20,444 nucleotides of DNA from Micavibrio sp. UBA2020 (GTDB taxonomy: Bacteria; Pseudomonadota; Alphaproteobacteria; Micavibrionales; UBA2020). The notes below the pieces were generated by a model. It had not been told where the DNA came from, made no database searches, and saw nothing but the letters and a program-made list of their open reading frames with translations. This document shows positions 1 through 7,408 of this stretch, piece by piece. The number at the start of each line of letters is the position of its first letter. Within the stretch, counting starts at the first letter, position 1. Made by a program: the position numbers and the translations under genes. The DNA lies in assembly GCA_002334985.1 (NCBI GenBank), contig DDBY01000201.1:1-20444 (forward strand), read 5' to 3'.

Positions 1-852
1 ACCATCGGCGGCGCCGCCGATGGTGGCGGCAACAGGTTTGATGCGCTGGTGGGCGGCTGTAATCAGGCTGTCAAACGCTTTGGTTTTGATGCCAAGCGTA
101 TCGGCGGCGCGGCTGAGACTGTCCAGAAGCTCTGCCTTTAACGCATCGATACAGACCGACATTTCACCGCGCTGCGCAGACAGACGATGGCGGGCGTCGT
201 TGAATTTGGCATTGTTCGCTCCGCTAAACTCGGGGCCGAACTTGCCGAATTTTACATCCGCTGCATCATCAAAGCGTGCGTCGCGCAGGGCGAATTTTTC
301 AAGCGTATCATTAAACGCGGCAATCGCTGTGCTGGCGGTGTTCAAGCTGCGCGCGCTGTTCTGGCAGCGCTGCAGGGCGTTGAAGTAGTATTTATTGTTC
401 GCCCATTGAATATTGTTCGCAGCCTGTTCGCAGGAAATGATGGCTGTATCCGATGCGCGGCGCGCGTGCAGGCCTGTATCCAGCGCCTCTTGCAGCTGCG
501 CAATTTTGACAGCTTCAGCGGGTGCGTTTTTTTCAAGCGCGGGTGTTATCTGCGCGGCCAGACGCGATGTGGTTTCGGTGATAAAACTGTCGAGCGTGAA
601 TTGTTCCCGCTGCATGTCGAGTTTGGCGAGGTCTTGCTTGTAGAGCAAAACCGGCGCGCGGAACGCATAGCCGAAAGCCTTGCGCAGATAACCGCCGGCG
701 CGGGCGGCAATGCCGCCTTCGGGTACCGGCGTTTTTAAATCTTCCAGCTTTTGGGCGGCGGCCATATAGGCACCGCGCGTTTCAACCGCCCGCTGCTGCA
801 AGGGGCCGATTCGCTCATGCCATTGTTCTATAACGGTATTTACCTGTTCCAT
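1..852 (-). CDS. Unrecognised helical protein, C-terminus beyond left edge
   Basis: An uninterrupted minus-strand frame of 284 codons starts at the ATG at 850-852 (MEQVNTVIEQWHERIGPL...) and is still open at base 1, so the C-terminus is missing. The product is mostly predicted helix, rich in Ala, Gln, Glu and Lys, with a Gly-rich stretch around residues 45-55 (GGIAARAGGYLRKAFGY). I see no signal peptide, membrane segment or recognised domain. The ribosome site is poor: an AGGGG lies almost against the ATG, so the start is not certain, but the next Met (residue 30) has no better site. It follows the CYTH gene in the same direction after 65 bases and may have its own weak promoter there. The opposite strand also carries open frames, but the full-length openness and amino-acid composition favour this one. 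I do not recognise the family. Confidence 0.72.
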   Translation of the reverse strand, partial: MEQVNTVIEQWHERIGPLQQRAVETRGAYMAAAQKLEDLKTPVPEGGIAARAGGYLRKAFGYAFRAPVLLYKQDLAKLDMQREQFTLDSFITETTSRLAAQITPALEKNAPAEAVKIAQLQEALDTGLHARRASDTAIISCEQAANNIQWANNKYYFNALQRCQNSARSLNTASTAIAAFNDTLEKFALRDARFDDAADVKFGKFGPEFSGANNAKFNDARHRLSAQRGEMSVCIDALKAELLDSLSRAADTLGIKTKAFDSLITAAHQRIKPVAATIGGAADG

Positions 853-881
853 GCCCCTGCGCCATCAAAGCTTATGAGCAC

Positions 882-887
882 AGTATA
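882..887 (-). promoter_or_regulatory. Possible -10 box (TATACT) upstream of the left-edge gene
   Basis: On the minus strand TATACT matches five of six bases of the sigma-70 -10 consensus and lies about 30 bases before the ATG at 852. No good -35 hexamer is placed 16-18 bases upstream, so this is a weak prediction. Confidence 0.25.
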
Positions 888-917
888 ACGCCCGCAGGTG
901 AACAATATGTTAAAAAA

Positions 918-1400
918 TCAGGGCTTCGGCCAGCTGCGATAAGGCGTCACGGAAAGACTGGCGTTTTTATAGCGGTGGTCGTCGGTGACTTCTTGTCCCA
1001 GCCAGTCTGGCTTGTCGAAGTGCTCGCCGCTATGCGTCAGCTCGATTTCGGCAACGGTCAGTCCCTCGTTCTCGCCGCCAAAAACATCGACTTCGAAAAC
1101 TTTGCCGCCATGCGGCACGCGGTATCTGGTTTTATCAATTGCGCCGGGAAGGCAAAGCTTCAGCAGAGCCTCCGCCTCGGCTTTGGGAATGGCATACTCA
1201 AATTCAGGCGTCTCCAGCGGCGCGTCATCGGGCGCCCGGCCTTTGATAGTCAAAAACGCTTTGTCCCCCGCGATGCGCACGCGCACGGTGCGCTCCGGCT
1301 CGCGCGACAAATAGGCTTGCGCGTAACGCGTGCAGTCTTCGGCGTTTTCGCGCCAGCTGTCGTTTATCACCAGGAATTTGCGTTCAATCTCGACGGGCAT
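918..1400 (-). CDS. CYTH-domain protein (inorganic triphosphatase / CyaB-ThTPase-like)
   Basis: 160 residues forming a single CYTH (triphosphate tunnel metalloenzyme) domain. The signature ExExK reads V-E-I-E-R-K-F at residues 3-9. Basic and acidic strand motifs follow in the expected order: RVRI and FLTIKG, FEYAIP, DKTRYRV, FEVDVF, GLTVAEIEL, and a terminal WLGQEVTDDHRYKN. These residues line the triphosphate- and metal-binding tunnel in the family. It is a short bacterial form without a CHAD domain, so hydrolysis of inorganic triphosphate or a nucleoside/thiamine triphosphate is more likely than adenylate cyclase, but the substrate is inferred. The ATG at 1398-1400 is chosen because ExExK begins right after it in this family; the frame is open further upstream only because it runs antiparallel through tdk sequence. 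It lies 7 bases after tdk, clearly in the same transcript. Confidence 0.9.
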   Translation of the reverse strand: MPVEIERKFLVINDSWRENAEDCTRYAQAYLSREPERTVRVRIAGDKAFLTIKGRAPDDAPLETPEFEYAIPKAEAEALLKLCLPGAIDKTRYRVPHGGKVFEVDVFGGENEGLTVAEIELTHSGEHFDKPDWLGQEVTDDHRYKNASLSVTPYRSWPKP

Positions 1401-1407
1401 TTCCGGC

Positions 1408-2022
1408 TCACGCGGCGGCTTTGTCTTTGTCGGACGCTTTTTGCGCAGCGGGCTCCCCGCGCATGAAATGCTTGCGACACAGCGATACATACATATCGTT
1501 ACCGCCAATGGCGATTTGTGCGCCTTCGCGTACCACGTCGCCTTTGGACGTGACGCGCGCCGTGTGCGTTGCCTTGCGGCCGCACCAGCAGATGGTTTTA
1601 ATTTCTTCAAGGTTGTCGGCAAAGCGCAGCAGCGCTTCGGAACCGGGGAAAAGCTTGCCCATGAAATCCGTTTTCAGGCCATAGCACATGACGGGAATGT
1701 CCATGTCATCGACAAGGCGCGCACATTCCATCACCTGCGCCGGCGTCAAAAACTGCGCTTCGTCGATCAGCAGCGCATCGACTTTTTTCGCTTCGTGCGC
1801 TTTGGCGACCAGTGCATAGACGTCGGTTTCCGGTGTGAAAACTTCGGCATGCAGGTCAAGACCGATACGCGCCGTGATTTTGCCACTGCCGAAACGGTCG
1901 TCGATTTTTGCGGTCAGCGCCATGGGGTTCATGCCGCGTTCAAAGTAATTGTAATGCGCCTGCAAAAGCTGCGTCGATTTGCCCGAATTCATGGCGGCGA
2001 ATTTGAAATACAGCGATGCCAT
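1408..2022 (-). CDS. tdk: Thymidine kinase
   Basis: 204 residues closely resembling the TK1-type thymidine kinase of enterobacteria, which phosphorylates thymidine to dTMP with ATP in the salvage pathway. The P-loop is AAMNSGKST (residues about 8-16), followed by YNYFERG and AKIDDRFGSGKITARIGL. The Walker-B-like motif is LLIDEAQFL with the catalytic Glu. CYGLKTDFMGKLFPGS follows, then the zinc-binding lasso KTICWCGRKA, and finally GGNDMYVSLCRKHF. Length is normal for the family. The start at 2022 has a GGGGGA ribosome site about 8 bases upstream; a longer frame to 2067 would translate that site itself and is rejected. It leads a two-gene unit with the CYTH protein. Confidence 0.97.
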   Translation of the reverse strand: MASLYFKFAAMNSGKSTQLLQAHYNYFERGMNPMALTAKIDDRFGSGKITARIGLDLHAEVFTPETDVYALVAKAHEAKKVDALLIDEAQFLTPAQVMECARLVDDMDIPVMCYGLKTDFMGKLFPGSEALLRFADNLEEIKTICWCGRKATHTARVTSKGDVVREGAQIAIGGNDMYVSLCRKHFMRGEPAAQKASDKDKAAA

Positions 2023-2067
2023 CGGCTTTTTTCCCCCGTGCGCGGATTGTCTTGAATGTGATGGCAC

Positions 2068-2095
2068 ATCCTAACAAACGATGCGCACCGCGCAA
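2068..2095 (-). promoter_or_regulatory. Weak candidate promoter for tdk
   Basis: On the minus strand TTGCGC and TAGGAT are separated by 16 bases, about 45 bases before the tdk ATG. Both boxes match consensus at four of six positions. No clear terminator separates tdk from the upstream propeller gene, so read-through is also possible. Confidence 0.25.
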
Positions 2096-2141
2096 AGCCG
2101 CTATCGTACCCGTACACGAAAAACGCAATTATTGTATAAGA

Positions 2142-3341
2142 TTATTTATGCGGCACAGGTGCGCGCGGCAGGAAGAAAAGGTCAAAGCGCTTGTTGTCGA
2201 GCGATTCAGAAAAAATCGTGCCCTTGCCGCATGTTTTCGCATAGGTGATGTGGCCACCGCCCAGTTTTGATGGAGGTTGGCGCAGCGTTTTAACCTCTGA
2301 TACCGGTACCAGCTTGCCGGTTGCCGCATCACGCGCCAGCTTGCCCGTGCCTGCATCTTCGAAGGCGAAAATGTAGGCGCCCGCGGCATCACTGGCTGCG
2401 TTGCCAAGTGCGAAGGAAATATAAAGCACGTCTTCCTGCACAAAAATAGACGCGCCGCCAAGGCGGGTCAGGCTCGGGTCGATACCCACAAGCTCGCTGT
2501 CGCGCAGGGGTGTGCCGAGGTAGCGCCAGCTGCGCCCGTGGTCGGTCGAGGCGAGCATGATAACGCGGTCCACCGTGTCCTTGCCTTGCACGAAAGCGGA
2601 CAGCGACATCACCATCACATCGCCGACCATCGCAACGCTTGGCCGCGCGTAGAAATAAACATCGGCCAAATCGGTATGCAGGGTATTGAGGTGCGTGCCG
2701 ACGCGGTTATAGGGCGCGGGCGGCGTACCGGGCTTGGCGGCAAAAACCCATTCCTCGCGCGACCAGTCTTTCATTTCGAGCGGGTTACTGGCCGTGCGCA
2801 TGGTAATCACGCTGTAAAGCCGCGCCAGCGGGGCAGAACCACTCCAGAAATAGCGGTAGGCATAGGCTTTCCACTCGCGTCCCGTATCGGCGGGGTCATA
2901 GACGATGCCCGCAGTTTCGGCACGCCAGATGCCGTTGCCGACGGGTGTTTTAAAGTCGGGGCCCATCAGCGTATCGGCGCGGCCTTCAAACAAAACACCG
3001 AGCGGCGCCCATGTCTCGCAGTTTTTATAGCTGACGGCCAGCGCGACGTTGGTGCCGAAAAGACCGTTGGTTTCCTCATAGGCGTTGGTAACGACCATCA
3101 GGCTGAACTTGCCGTCTGTGGCAACCGCCGGGTCGAATACGCCCTTGGATGTCGCGTTCATGATAACGCGCAACAGCGCCGGCCTCAGTTCGACTTCGCG
3201 TGTCTGGAAGCTGACGAAAATAATGTGATAGATGGTGTAGAAAATGAAAAGCGTGCCGACGATAACTACAATCTTCAGCGGAAAAGGAATGTCATCAAAG
3301 ACTTCCTTTGCCGTCCGTTTTTCGTTTTCCTGCGCGCTCAT
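2142..3341 (-). CDS. Membrane-anchored sialidase-like (Asp-box) beta-propeller protein
   Basis: 399 residues. A charged N-terminus (about 1-20) precedes one hydrophobic segment (about 22-44, PLKIVVIVGTLFIFYTIYHI), which looks like an uncleaved signal anchor that would place the rest in the periplasm. The soluble part is rich in beta-type sequence and contains a good Asp-box, STDHGRSW, at 265-272, plus a degenerate one, SYKNCETW, near 104-111. Asp-boxes are typical of sialidase/BNR propellers. I do not see the full arginine triad with confidence, so enzymatic activity is not claimed; carbohydrate binding or a structural role is equally possible. It begins 14 bases after the DUF3126 gene and is probably co-transcribed with it. 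Confidence 0.8.
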   Translation of the reverse strand: MSAQENEKRTAKEVFDDIPFPLKIVVIVGTLFIFYTIYHIIFVSFQTREVELRPALLRVIMNATSKGVFDPAVATDGKFSLMVVTNAYEETNGLFGTNVALAVSYKNCETWAPLGVLFEGRADTLMGPDFKTPVGNGIWRAETAGIVYDPADTGREWKAYAYRYFWSGSAPLARLYSVITMRTASNPLEMKDWSREEWVFAAKPGTPPAPYNRVGTHLNTLHTDLADVYFYARPSVAMVGDVMVMSLSAFVQGKDTVDRVIMLASTDHGRSWRYLGTPLRDSELVGIDPSLTRLGGASIFVQEDVLYISFALGNAASDAAGAYIFAFEDAGTGKLARDAATGKLVPVSEVKTLRQPPSKLGGGHITYAKTCGKGTIFSESLDNKRFDLFFLPRAPVPHK

Positions 3342-3355
3342 GTCTGCTTCATCCC

Positions 3356-3574
3356 TCAGGCTGCGGGGGGCAGGTCCATTTCAAGGATGGCCATGTTGAA
3401 ATCGTATGACACATCGCCTTCGTCTTCGTCGCGGTAAATGACGCCGATGAATTCGTCGTTCAGCATGACCTCGACGGAATCGCCCGCTTCCTTGCGCGGC
3501 GACAGGCGGAGGTTCCGGTTGCCGAATTTCTCCTGCAGGTATTGCTGAAGGCGGCTGATTTCCGATTTTTGCAT
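3356..3574 (-). CDS. DUF3126 family protein
   Basis: 72 residues, MQKSEISRLQQYLQEKFGN..., followed by a compact alpha/beta sequence with SVEVMLNDEFIGVIYRDEDE and a terminal YDFNMAILEMDL. This pattern (short N-terminal helix, EFIG strand, acidic turn, F-x-M-A-I-L-x-x-D-L end) matches the DUF3126 family as I remember it, a small cytosolic protein largely confined to Alphaproteobacteria and of unknown function. The GGAGA ribosome site lies six to seven bases before the ATG. It is first gene of the minus-strand transcript that continues into the propeller gene, and diverges from the ankyrin array. Confidence 0.88.
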   Translation of the reverse strand: MQKSEISRLQQYLQEKFGNRNLRLSPRKEAGDSVEVMLNDEFIGVIYRDEDEGDVSYDFNMAILEMDLPPAA

Positions 3575-3607
3575 GATATGTCTCCGCGGCGGTTAATTTG
3601 TCGGCTG

Positions 3608-3636
3608 ATTGTACCCTGCCCTGTGCCGCTTTTAAA
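3608..3636 (-). promoter_or_regulatory. Candidate sigma-70 promoter for the DUF3126 gene
   Basis: On the minus strand TTTAAA and TACAAT are separated by 17 bases. The -10 matches five of six positions and the -35 four of six. The -10 ends about 33 bases before the ATG at 3574. Confidence 0.4.
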
Positions 3637-3670
3637 TCCTAAATGCGTCAAAGGTATAGCTTAATTGTGG

Positions 3671-3700
3671 TTGACATAAACCGTAAATACGCTTTAATGC
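3671..3700 (+). promoter_or_regulatory. Candidate promoter at the head of the ankyrin array
   Basis: A perfect TTGACA at 3671-3676 is followed 17 or 18 bases later by TTAATG/TAATGC, only a moderate -10; a TATAAA at 3705-3710 is an alternative at longer spacing. It lies about 40 bases before the first ankyrin gene. The ten bases TTGACATAAA recur exactly in the promoter before the second gene (4955-4964). Confidence 0.5.
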
Positions 3701-3740
3701 GCGCTATAAACAGTTCACGCACAAGGCCAAAGGCAGCCCG

Positions 3741-4922
3741 ATGCAAAACGCCAGTCACAAACCCGCTTTTGATGCTGCCGCCCTGCCCTTCGCGCAGCTG
3801 TCGGCGGCGGCGGCGCGTGGTGATGCGGCCGCCTTCGAGGCGCTCTGGCAAGACCATAAACGGCCGGAGCAAGCGCGTGCCAGCGCAGCGCGCAGCGTTT
3901 TTACCGGCGCCTGCCAGCGCGGCGATGTTGTGCTCGCGGCATGGATGCAGGGACACTATGCCCAGCATATCGACACCAAAACCCTCAAAGACGCCGGACG
4001 TCAGGCCATCACCAGCGGCAATGCGCCGGTGTGGGATTATCTCTGCGGTGTTCTTGATGCGCACCGCGCCGGCGCCTCGGTTTATGCAGATTTGTTTCGC
4101 CCCGCGCTTGAATCCGCACCGCTCTCCACCATCCGGAAAATTTTCCCGTATGTCAGCATCCCGCTGGAGCAGTATATCTATGTGCCGCTTCTGGGCGGCA
4201 ATATGCCTGCGCTTTGCTGGCTGACGGAAACGGCGGCGGCGCAGGGCGCGCTCGGCTCCGCGGCGCTTGACGGCGCGCTGCGCATGGCGGTGGAGCGTGC
4301 GAAAACCCCAATGATAACGTGGCTTTTGGGCGCGGGCGCCGCGCCTGCCGACTGTATGGCCAAGCCTGCCGTGCAGCGTGCCGCCGATGATGGCGGAGAT
4401 ATTCTGGAGATGCTGGTGCGCGCAGGATTAAACCCGCGCAAGGCGGCCGAAGCCGCAGGCGATGACACCGCCCTTATCAAGCGCGTCCAGCAGGCAGCGG
4501 CAGAAACCGCCGCGCATCATCTGGATATTTTGTACGCGCATTGCGGCAACCCGCCGATGCCGGAAAAACTGCGCAGCCTGCAGCCCGCGCTTGGCATGCG
4601 TGGTCTGCATTACGCGGCGGAGCACCGCGTGCTGGGCATGATTGACCGTGCGGCATTTACCGCCGCCGACCTTGCGCAGCAAAACCCGCAGGGCGAGACG
4701 GTGATGGATGTGCTGGCGCGCCGCGGCGAAGTGCAAACCTTCTTCACGCCCGAAGTCTGGCGCGGACAGGTGGATAAATTGGCTGCGGCCTTCGCCCTTT
4801 TGCCTGCCGCCGCGATGGACGCCGCCGCGCGTGACGATGTGATGCGCAAGGCAGAGCAATGCACCCTCGACGATGCCATTCCCGCCAGCGGCTTCAAACT
4901 GAAGCGCCGCCCAAGTATTTGA
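3741..4922 (+). CDS. Ankyrin-type paralogue 1 with shared C-terminal Trp/basic module
   Basis: 393 residues, no signal peptide or membrane segment, Ala-rich helical throughout. Degenerate ankyrin helices are visible around 17-45, 52-80, 85-112, 175-205 and 208-235, for example ALRMAVERAKTPMITWLLGAGAAP. From about 288 (GLHYAAE) it enters the module shared with four neighbours: ETVMDVLARRGEVQTFFTPEVWRG with Trp340, then a helical spacer and the terminal FKLKRR at 385-390. The ribosome site AAAGG lies 7 bases before the ATG. It is the first gene after a TTGACA promoter and is separated from the next paralogue by 126 bases holding a second promoter. Ankyrin repeats usually bind other proteins; the partner is unknown. 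Confidence refers to gene and family; the function is unassigned. Confidence 0.88.
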   Translation: MQNASHKPAFDAAALPFAQLSAAAARGDAAAFEALWQDHKRPEQARASAARSVFTGACQRGDVVLAAWMQGHYAQHIDTKTLKDAGRQAITSGNAPVWDYLCGVLDAHRAGASVYADLFRPALESAPLSTIRKIFPYVSIPLEQYIYVPLLGGNMPALCWLTETAAAQGALGSAALDGALRMAVERAKTPMITWLLGAGAAPADCMAKPAVQRAADDGGDILEMLVRAGLNPRKAAEAAGDDTALIKRVQQAAAETAAHHLDILYAHCGNPPMPEKLRSLQPALGMRGLHYAAEHRVLGMIDRAAFTAADLAQQNPQGETVMDVLARRGEVQTFFTPEVWRGQVDKLAAAFALLPAAAMDAAARDDVMRKAEQCTLDDAIPASGFKLKRRPSI

Positions 4923-4954
4923 TTTAAATATACTTTTCCCCGCGCAATGTTTGA

Positions 4955-4983
4955 TTGACATAAAGAGGCTTGGTCTTTACGAT
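4955..4983 (+). promoter_or_regulatory. Sigma-70-like promoter before ankyrin paralogue 2
   Basis: TTGACA at 4955-4960 and TACGAT at 4978-4983 are separated by exactly 17 bases. This is the best promoter match within the array and suggests that genes from 5049 onward can be transcribed independently of the first. It shares the ten-base start TTGACATAAA with the promoter at 3671. Confidence 0.6.
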
Positions 4984-5048
4984 AAACCTGCTTTTTCTTT
5001 GTAGAATCAATCAAATGGGCCAAGCCCGCCGGAGACAGTCGCAAGCGT

Positions 5049-6332
5049 ATGAGCACAGCGCCTTCAAATCCGAATACAGCCGTATCCGCGCTCGAAGCCG
5101 AGCTGCGGCAGGCTGTGCTCGACGGCGACATGGCGCGCACGGAAGAGCTCGCCTTCAGCGGTCCTCTCAGCGACAATTTCCGCTTCGAGCTTATCGGCGG
5201 TGTGATAGCGGCAGGCGATGCCGCGCCGCTTGTTGGCCGTCTTTTGGATGCCGCGGGCGATGATGTAACCCCGACCGCCTATGTCAGCTATCTCGCCAAG
5301 GCGGCGGAGCAGGGGCGTGCGGATACGGCCGTACTTCTTTTGCAAAAATGCGCCGATGCGGGTATCGAGTTTTCCGAAGGTGTCGAGCGCGTGGTTAAAA
5401 ACGCGCCCGCCGATAAAATCGGCACGCTGGCGCTTGCCATCGACAAATCCGCGCCCGATAAAAACGTGATTGCAAATATGATGCTGAACGCGGGGATGGA
5501 GCGTAAATACGAAACGCTCTCCGCGCTTCTGGATTTGCAATCCCCCGGCGGCACGCGCGGCCACGGCGCGATTATCATGATGCGCGTCATGAACGACCGC
5601 GAAGAAATATTCGACGGCAAAAAACAGGAATATATGTCGCTGATGACGCGGCTTATCGATGTTTGTGCGGAATGCGAACCGAAATCGCTGTCGATGACCA
5701 TGCTGCTCGCGGTTTACAAACTGCCGGAGGGCAAGGAATACCCCGAACTCGTCGAAAAATTCGCGGCCGCCGGAGCAGACCCGTTTTTGTTCAAGGAAGA
5801 AGCCAAACGCTTTTTGACGAACAAATACACAGAACAAGACGATACCGCCAGCGCCGACAAATGGCGTGCACGGATTGACGATTGGCAAACGGCTTATACG
5901 GCCAAACACCGCCACACGTTTGATACGCTGTTTGGCGACAATTTCCGCCTGCAGGACTTGCTGCAACCGGCGACCGAACAGGGCGAAACCGGCCTTCAGC
6001 TGGCGGCGCGGGCGCCCAGGCTGCCTGAAGTGATGCGCGCGCTTGAACGTGGCGGCAGCCTCGCCCTCGATGACGTGTTCAATGAACCGCAAGGCGGCGA
6101 AAGCGCGATGCATCTTGCCATCGACCGCGGTGATGCGGCGCATTTGCTTGCGCCTGAATATTGGGCGCGCAAAGAGGTCGATATTGTCTCCGCGCTTGAA
6201 ACGCGTCTCAGTGATGACCGTAAAAAATGGATAGACATGGATACGGTATCCGCGCAGGCCGACCTGTACCGTCTGCAAAAAATCACCGATGATTTCGGCG
6301 CGAAATACCAGCTGCGCCCACGTTTCGGCTGA
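5049..6332 (+). CDS. Ankyrin-type paralogue 2 with shared C-terminal Trp/basic module
   Basis: 427 residues, soluble. The N-terminal ankyrin-like helices start at ELRQAVLDGDMARTEELAF (about 18-36), with further pairs near 45-70 and 80-105. The middle (about 125-290) is very degenerate, retaining AVYKLPEG and FAAAGADPFLF (about 238-248). TGLQLAARAPRLPEVMRALERGG (314-336) is a clear repeat leading into the shared module: DDVFNEPQGGESAMHLAIDRGD, Trp372 in APEYWARKEV, and the terminal YQLRPR at 420-425. The nearest ribosome-site match, GGAGA, is 13 bases before the ATG, longer than ideal. The stop is 14 bases before the next paralogue, so the two are one transcript. Function unassigned. Confidence 0.88.
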   Translation: MSTAPSNPNTAVSALEAELRQAVLDGDMARTEELAFSGPLSDNFRFELIGGVIAAGDAAPLVGRLLDAAGDDVTPTAYVSYLAKAAEQGRADTAVLLLQKCADAGIEFSEGVERVVKNAPADKIGTLALAIDKSAPDKNVIANMMLNAGMERKYETLSALLDLQSPGGTRGHGAIIMMRVMNDREEIFDGKKQEYMSLMTRLIDVCAECEPKSLSMTMLLAVYKLPEGKEYPELVEKFAAAGADPFLFKEEAKRFLTNKYTEQDDTASADKWRARIDDWQTAYTAKHRHTFDTLFGDNFRLQDLLQPATEQGETGLQLAARAPRLPEVMRALERGGSLALDDVFNEPQGGESAMHLAIDRGDAAHLLAPEYWARKEVDIVSALETRLSDDRKKWIDMDTVSAQADLYRLQKITDDFGAKYQLRPRFG

Positions 6333-6346
6333 CAGGATACCCCCCG

Positions 6347-7408
6347 ATGGACGCCGGAAACGACAACCAGCCGCAAAACCCAGACGCGCTTTGGAAATAC
6401 TGGTTTGATTTAAAAACAGCCGCCCGCGCCAAACAGTGGGACGTCTTGCGCCACCAGCTGGCCTACGCGCCGGATAAGCCGCTCGCCGCACATCCTTTTG
6501 TCACGGAAACTTTTCACGCCGCCGCCAACGCGGGGCAGGACGATATTCTCGAAACCCTGTTCGAACGCGGCTTTTCGCTGGATGCCGAAACGCTGGGCGA
6601 AACCATTAAACGTGTGGCGATACACTATACGGCTGATGCGCCGGGCATCGTGCGCGCCATTCGCGCGCACAAGCCCGAGGCCAGCGTCGATGACGCCGTA
6701 TGCACCGCTGCCGCGAAGGGGCGGCTGGATGCGCTGCAGGCGCTCGATGCCGCAGGGGCAGATGTGCGCGCGGGTGACAGCGGATTTTTCGTCGCGCTTT
6801 ACTCTGCCCAGCCTGCGGTGATGCATTTCCTGCATGAAAAAGGGGCGCAGCTTTATCATCCCGCCATGATTGCCGCGCAATACGGCCGCCGCGGCGAGCT
6901 GCCAGCCGAAAAATCGGCGATTGCGATTGATGTTTATCACGAACTTCTGGCCGCGGATAACGAAGCGGCTGCTGTTTTATACGCAGCCTCCGGCCCGGCG
7001 CCTAAAAACGTGACTGAATTGCGCGAAAACGTGGCGGGCGAGGGGGCGCAAATGTTCCCCCGCCTGCAACTGGCCGTGCGGTCAGGCCGCTGGGACGATG
7101 TGCTGGGGGCGGCGAAGGCAGATACAAAACAGAATTTGCAAGCGGACGATTTTCTGATGCCAGATGGTGGCGGGCAACGCGCGTTTGATGTGCTGGCGGC
7201 GCAGGGGAAACTCTCGTCGCTTTTCGATGCCGCGCTTTGGTACCGCGCCCCGCAAGAGGTTGAAAAAATCTACGCCGCCACGGCCGATTTCCGCGCCGCC
7301 GCCGTTTGTGATTTTCCGGGGCTGGTCGCCGGTATGCACCGCGCGCAAATCGACGATATTGCACCCGCAGCGGATAGTTTCCGCCTGACCCGCAGGCGCA
7401 AACCGTGA
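6347..7408 (+). CDS. Ankyrin-type paralogue 3 with shared C-terminal Trp/basic module
   Basis: 353 residues, soluble. Ankyrin-like repeats include TFHAAANAGQDDILETLFERG (55-75), which aligns with the same region of paralogue 1, and AVCTAAAKGRLDALQALDAAGADVRAGD (117-144), the most canonical. A weaker repeat lies at 146-168. The C-terminal module begins at LQLAVRSGRWDDVLGAA (240-256) and continues through DDFLMPDGGGQRAFDVLAAQGKLSSLFDAALW with Trp298 to the basic end FRLTRRRK (345-352). An AGGA ribosome site lies 9 bases before the ATG. The stop codon overlaps the GTG start of the next gene (GTGA at 7405-7408), indicating translational coupling. Confidence 0.9.
   Translation: MDAGNDNQPQNPDALWKYWFDLKTAARAKQWDVLRHQLAYAPDKPLAAHPFVTETFHAAANAGQDDILETLFERGFSLDAETLGETIKRVAIHYTADAPGIVRAIRAHKPEASVDDAVCTAAAKGRLDALQALDAAGADVRAGDSGFFVALYSAQPAVMHFLHEKGAQLYHPAMIAAQYGRRGELPAEKSAIAIDVYHELLAADNEAAAVLYAASGPAPKNVTELRENVAGEGAQMFPRLQLAVRSGRWDDVLGAAKADTKQNLQADDFLMPDGGGQRAFDVLAAQGKLSSLFDAALWYRAPQEVEKIYAATADFRAAAVCDFPGLVAGMHRAQIDDIAPAADSFRLTRRRKP

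Noticed and set aside
187..738. A 183-codon plus-strand frame over the left-edge gene
   Set aside because: It competes with a minus-strand frame open for 284 codons with normal composition. The plus frame is rich in Arg/Cys/Phe, as expected of an antisense shadow.
1408..2067. Longer start of thymidine kinase at 2067
   Set aside because: The extra 15 residues encode the ribosome site itself, and the family begins directly at MASLYFKF-like sequence.
5064..6491. A 475-codon open frame on the minus strand
   Set aside because: It lies antiparallel to ankyrin genes 2 and 3, has His/Arg-rich composition without a domain, and no ribosome site. It is open because of the GC-rich codon pattern of the real gene.
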